From the NCBI RefSeq assembly GCF_900103525.1, contig NZ_FNHN01000023.1:1-32540 (forward strand): a stretch of DNA of 32,540 bases, in the 5' to 3' direction. Of this stretch, positions 31,736 through 32,540 are shown piece by piece; positions within the stretch are counted from its first letter, which is position 1; every line of letters starts with the position of its first letter. Source of the DNA: Bacillus sp. OK048. GTDB taxonomy: Bacteria; Bacillota; Bacilli; Bacillales; Cytobacillaceae. The translations under genes and the position numbers were made by a program. Below the pieces are notes generated by a model. It saw only the letters and a list, made by a program, of their open reading frames with translations. It made no database searches and was not told the DNA's origin.

Positions 31736-31849
31736 TATTCGTATCAAACTGAGGGAGTTGAAGAATCTTATTAATATTATATTGAACTCGAATAATAAAA
31801 TTGTTAAAATATGGGAACAAATGTTCTGCTATGGGAAGGGGAGTCTAAA

Positions 31850-32317
31850 GTGCAACTTTATTTTTACAATGACAGTTTCAAAAATGCAATCGAAGATTAT
31901 GAATTAACGGATGAACAACTACGTTATACTGGGATTCCAAAAGATTGTATAGAATTATCAAACGAAGATTCTGAACGTTATTCAATCTTAGCAATAGAAG
32001 AAGATAAACTTTTAACTTTTTTTGTTTTACATAAAAATGAAGGGGTAAAACCATATTCGAATAATAATAATGCAATTTTATTAAGAGCTTTTTCAACCGA
32101 TCTCCGATATCAAGGCAAAGGATATGCGAAAAAGGCAATGATGCTTTTACCCGAATTTGTTAAGCAAAGTTTTAGTGAAATAAATGAAATTGTTTTAGCG
32201 GTTAATCTTAAAAATGAAATAGCACAGGGATTATACAAAAAATGTGGATTTGTTGATGAAGGTGTTCGAAGAATGGGAAAAAAAGGTGAGCTTATTATAA
32301 TGAGTTACCATTTATAA
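31850..32317 (+). CDS. GNAT-family N-acetyltransferase
   Basis: A 155-residue acetyltransferase. GTG 31850 is chosen because AAGGGGAG lies six bases upstream; the in-frame ATG at 31811 precedes this ribosome site. Seen: YSILAIEEDKLLTFFVL and ILLRAFSTDLRYQGKGYAKK (strand 4 and the acetyl-CoA loop Q-G-K-G-Y-A), then EIVLAVNLKNEIAQGLYKKC (asparagine helix) and GFVDEGVRRMGKKGE, the classical GNAT end. The substrate is unknown. It is the last unit of the array in this window, between the IS1111-type element and repeat K. Once the insertion is removed it would be the single gene between repeats J and K. Confidence 0.9.
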   Translation: MQLYFYNDSFKNAIEDYELTDEQLRYTGIPKDCIELSNEDSERYSILAIEEDKLLTFFVLHKNEGVKPYSNNNNAILLRAFSTDLRYQGKGYAKKAMMLLPEFVKQSFSEINEIVLAVNLKNEIAQGLYKKCGFVDEGVRRMGKKGELIIMSYHL

Positions 32318-32371
32318 ACAACAGGCTATGTTAGAATAAATAACTGGAAAGAAGTAAGATTGTGAAATCTT

Positions 32372-32440
32372 GTACTTAAACTATCGGGTGCGATTGTTCA
32401 ATAAGAACAGTCGCTTCTTTTGCTAACGAAGCAGTTTACT
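32372..32440 (+). repeat. Cassette-array repeat K
   Basis: Left flank CTTAAACTATCGGGTGC, hairpin GCGATTGTTC-AATAA-GAACAGTCGC, TTCTTT, right flank TGCTAACGAAGCAGTTTACT, then GGAGCATTCCTG as in copy J. The preceding TGTGAAATCTTGTACTTAAA also resembles the lead-in to copy D. Confidence 0.85.
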
Positions 32441-32480
32441 TTAATAAAGGAGCATTCCTGTTAGAAGGATTTTCGGGGAC

Positions 32481-32510
32481 TTGAACAATAAAGAGCCCTC
32501 TTGGTATGAT
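32481..32510 (+). promoter_or_regulatory. Candidate promoter at the right edge
   Basis: TTGAAC, 18-bp spacer, TATGAT, pointing out of the window. The GGGGTGTC sequence after it may belong to a new element; too little is in view to say. Confidence 0.35.
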
Positions 32511-32540
32511 ACGGGGTGTCAAATCGTGGCGAAATGACCC

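Larger units (their letters stand above)
30006..31756 (+). mobile_element. IS110-family element of the IS1111 type
   Basis: A complete DEDD transposase is flanked by imperfect subterminal inverted repeats, CCCTCAGT.GGATATGAGTAT at about 30006-30027 and its counterpart at 31735-31756 (17 of 21 positions pair). The long 3' non-coding region (31345-31735) with strong RNA structure fits IS1111-type elements. True ends are probably a few bases outside these repeats. It sits some 35 bp beyond the end of repeat J. Confidence 0.75.

Noticed and set aside
21783..32440. Classical integron
   Set aside because: No integrase gene or attI-like site is in view, and the flanks do not match the canonical attC core sites exactly; only the analogy is claimed.

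Overview
The window looks like a low-GC Firmicute, most likely a Bacillus-type member of the Bacillaceae. The support is the AT-rich sequence, strong AGGAGG-type ribosome sites with frequent TTG and GTG starts, a B12-riboswitch-controlled metE, an ECF sigma/anti-sigma pair of Bacillus type, and several families of small hairpin repeats. No rRNA, tRNA or CRISPR array was seen.

Layout. 1-1079: left part of an IS200/IS605-type element with TnpB, running off the window. 1172-5420: an orphan LysR regulator, an ECF sigma factor overlapping its membrane anti-sigma factor, a DsrE/YedF-like protein on the other strand, then a gene-poor stretch ending in five tandem copies of a 53-bp hairpin repeat. 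5421-8151: metE on the minus strand behind a cobalamin riboswitch and terminator. 8181-12138: a class I ribonucleotide reductase operon (large subunit, small subunit, flavodoxin) behind two NrdR-box-like sites 32 bp apart. 12139-14600: repeat-rich DNA with a winged-helix protein and a GNAT acetyltransferase. 14627-20353: a DUF6054-like gene, a CoiA-like protein, a large phospholipase-D-nuclease/helicase/DUF3427 protein and a convergent NUDIX hydrolase, which may be a DNA-defence or DNA-repair block. 20494-21680: a frame-disrupted gene containing a CTAT tract, and two copies of a 170-180 bp repeat.

The most striking part is 21783-32440. Small, mostly single genes, nearly all on the plus strand, alternate with about twelve copies of a roughly 85-100 bp repeat. 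The genes are a membrane protein, DUF5412, a 49-residue peptide, three GNATs, two histidine phosphatases (one broken), a P-loop kinase, and an EPSP synthase with a divergent LysR regulator. The repeat has conserved flanks (about CTTCAACTAACGGGTGC on the left and GAAGTAACGGGGCAGGTTAG on the right) around an inner hairpin whose sequence changes but whose pairing is kept, followed by T-rich DNA. This resembles a gene-cassette array with attC-like sites. An IS110-family (IS1111-type) element sits inside it. No integrase is visible, so mobility is inference.

The housekeeping parts act independently: methionine synthesis repressed by B12, and dNTP supply probably repressed by NrdR. The accessory parts look like laterally acquired, modular DNA.
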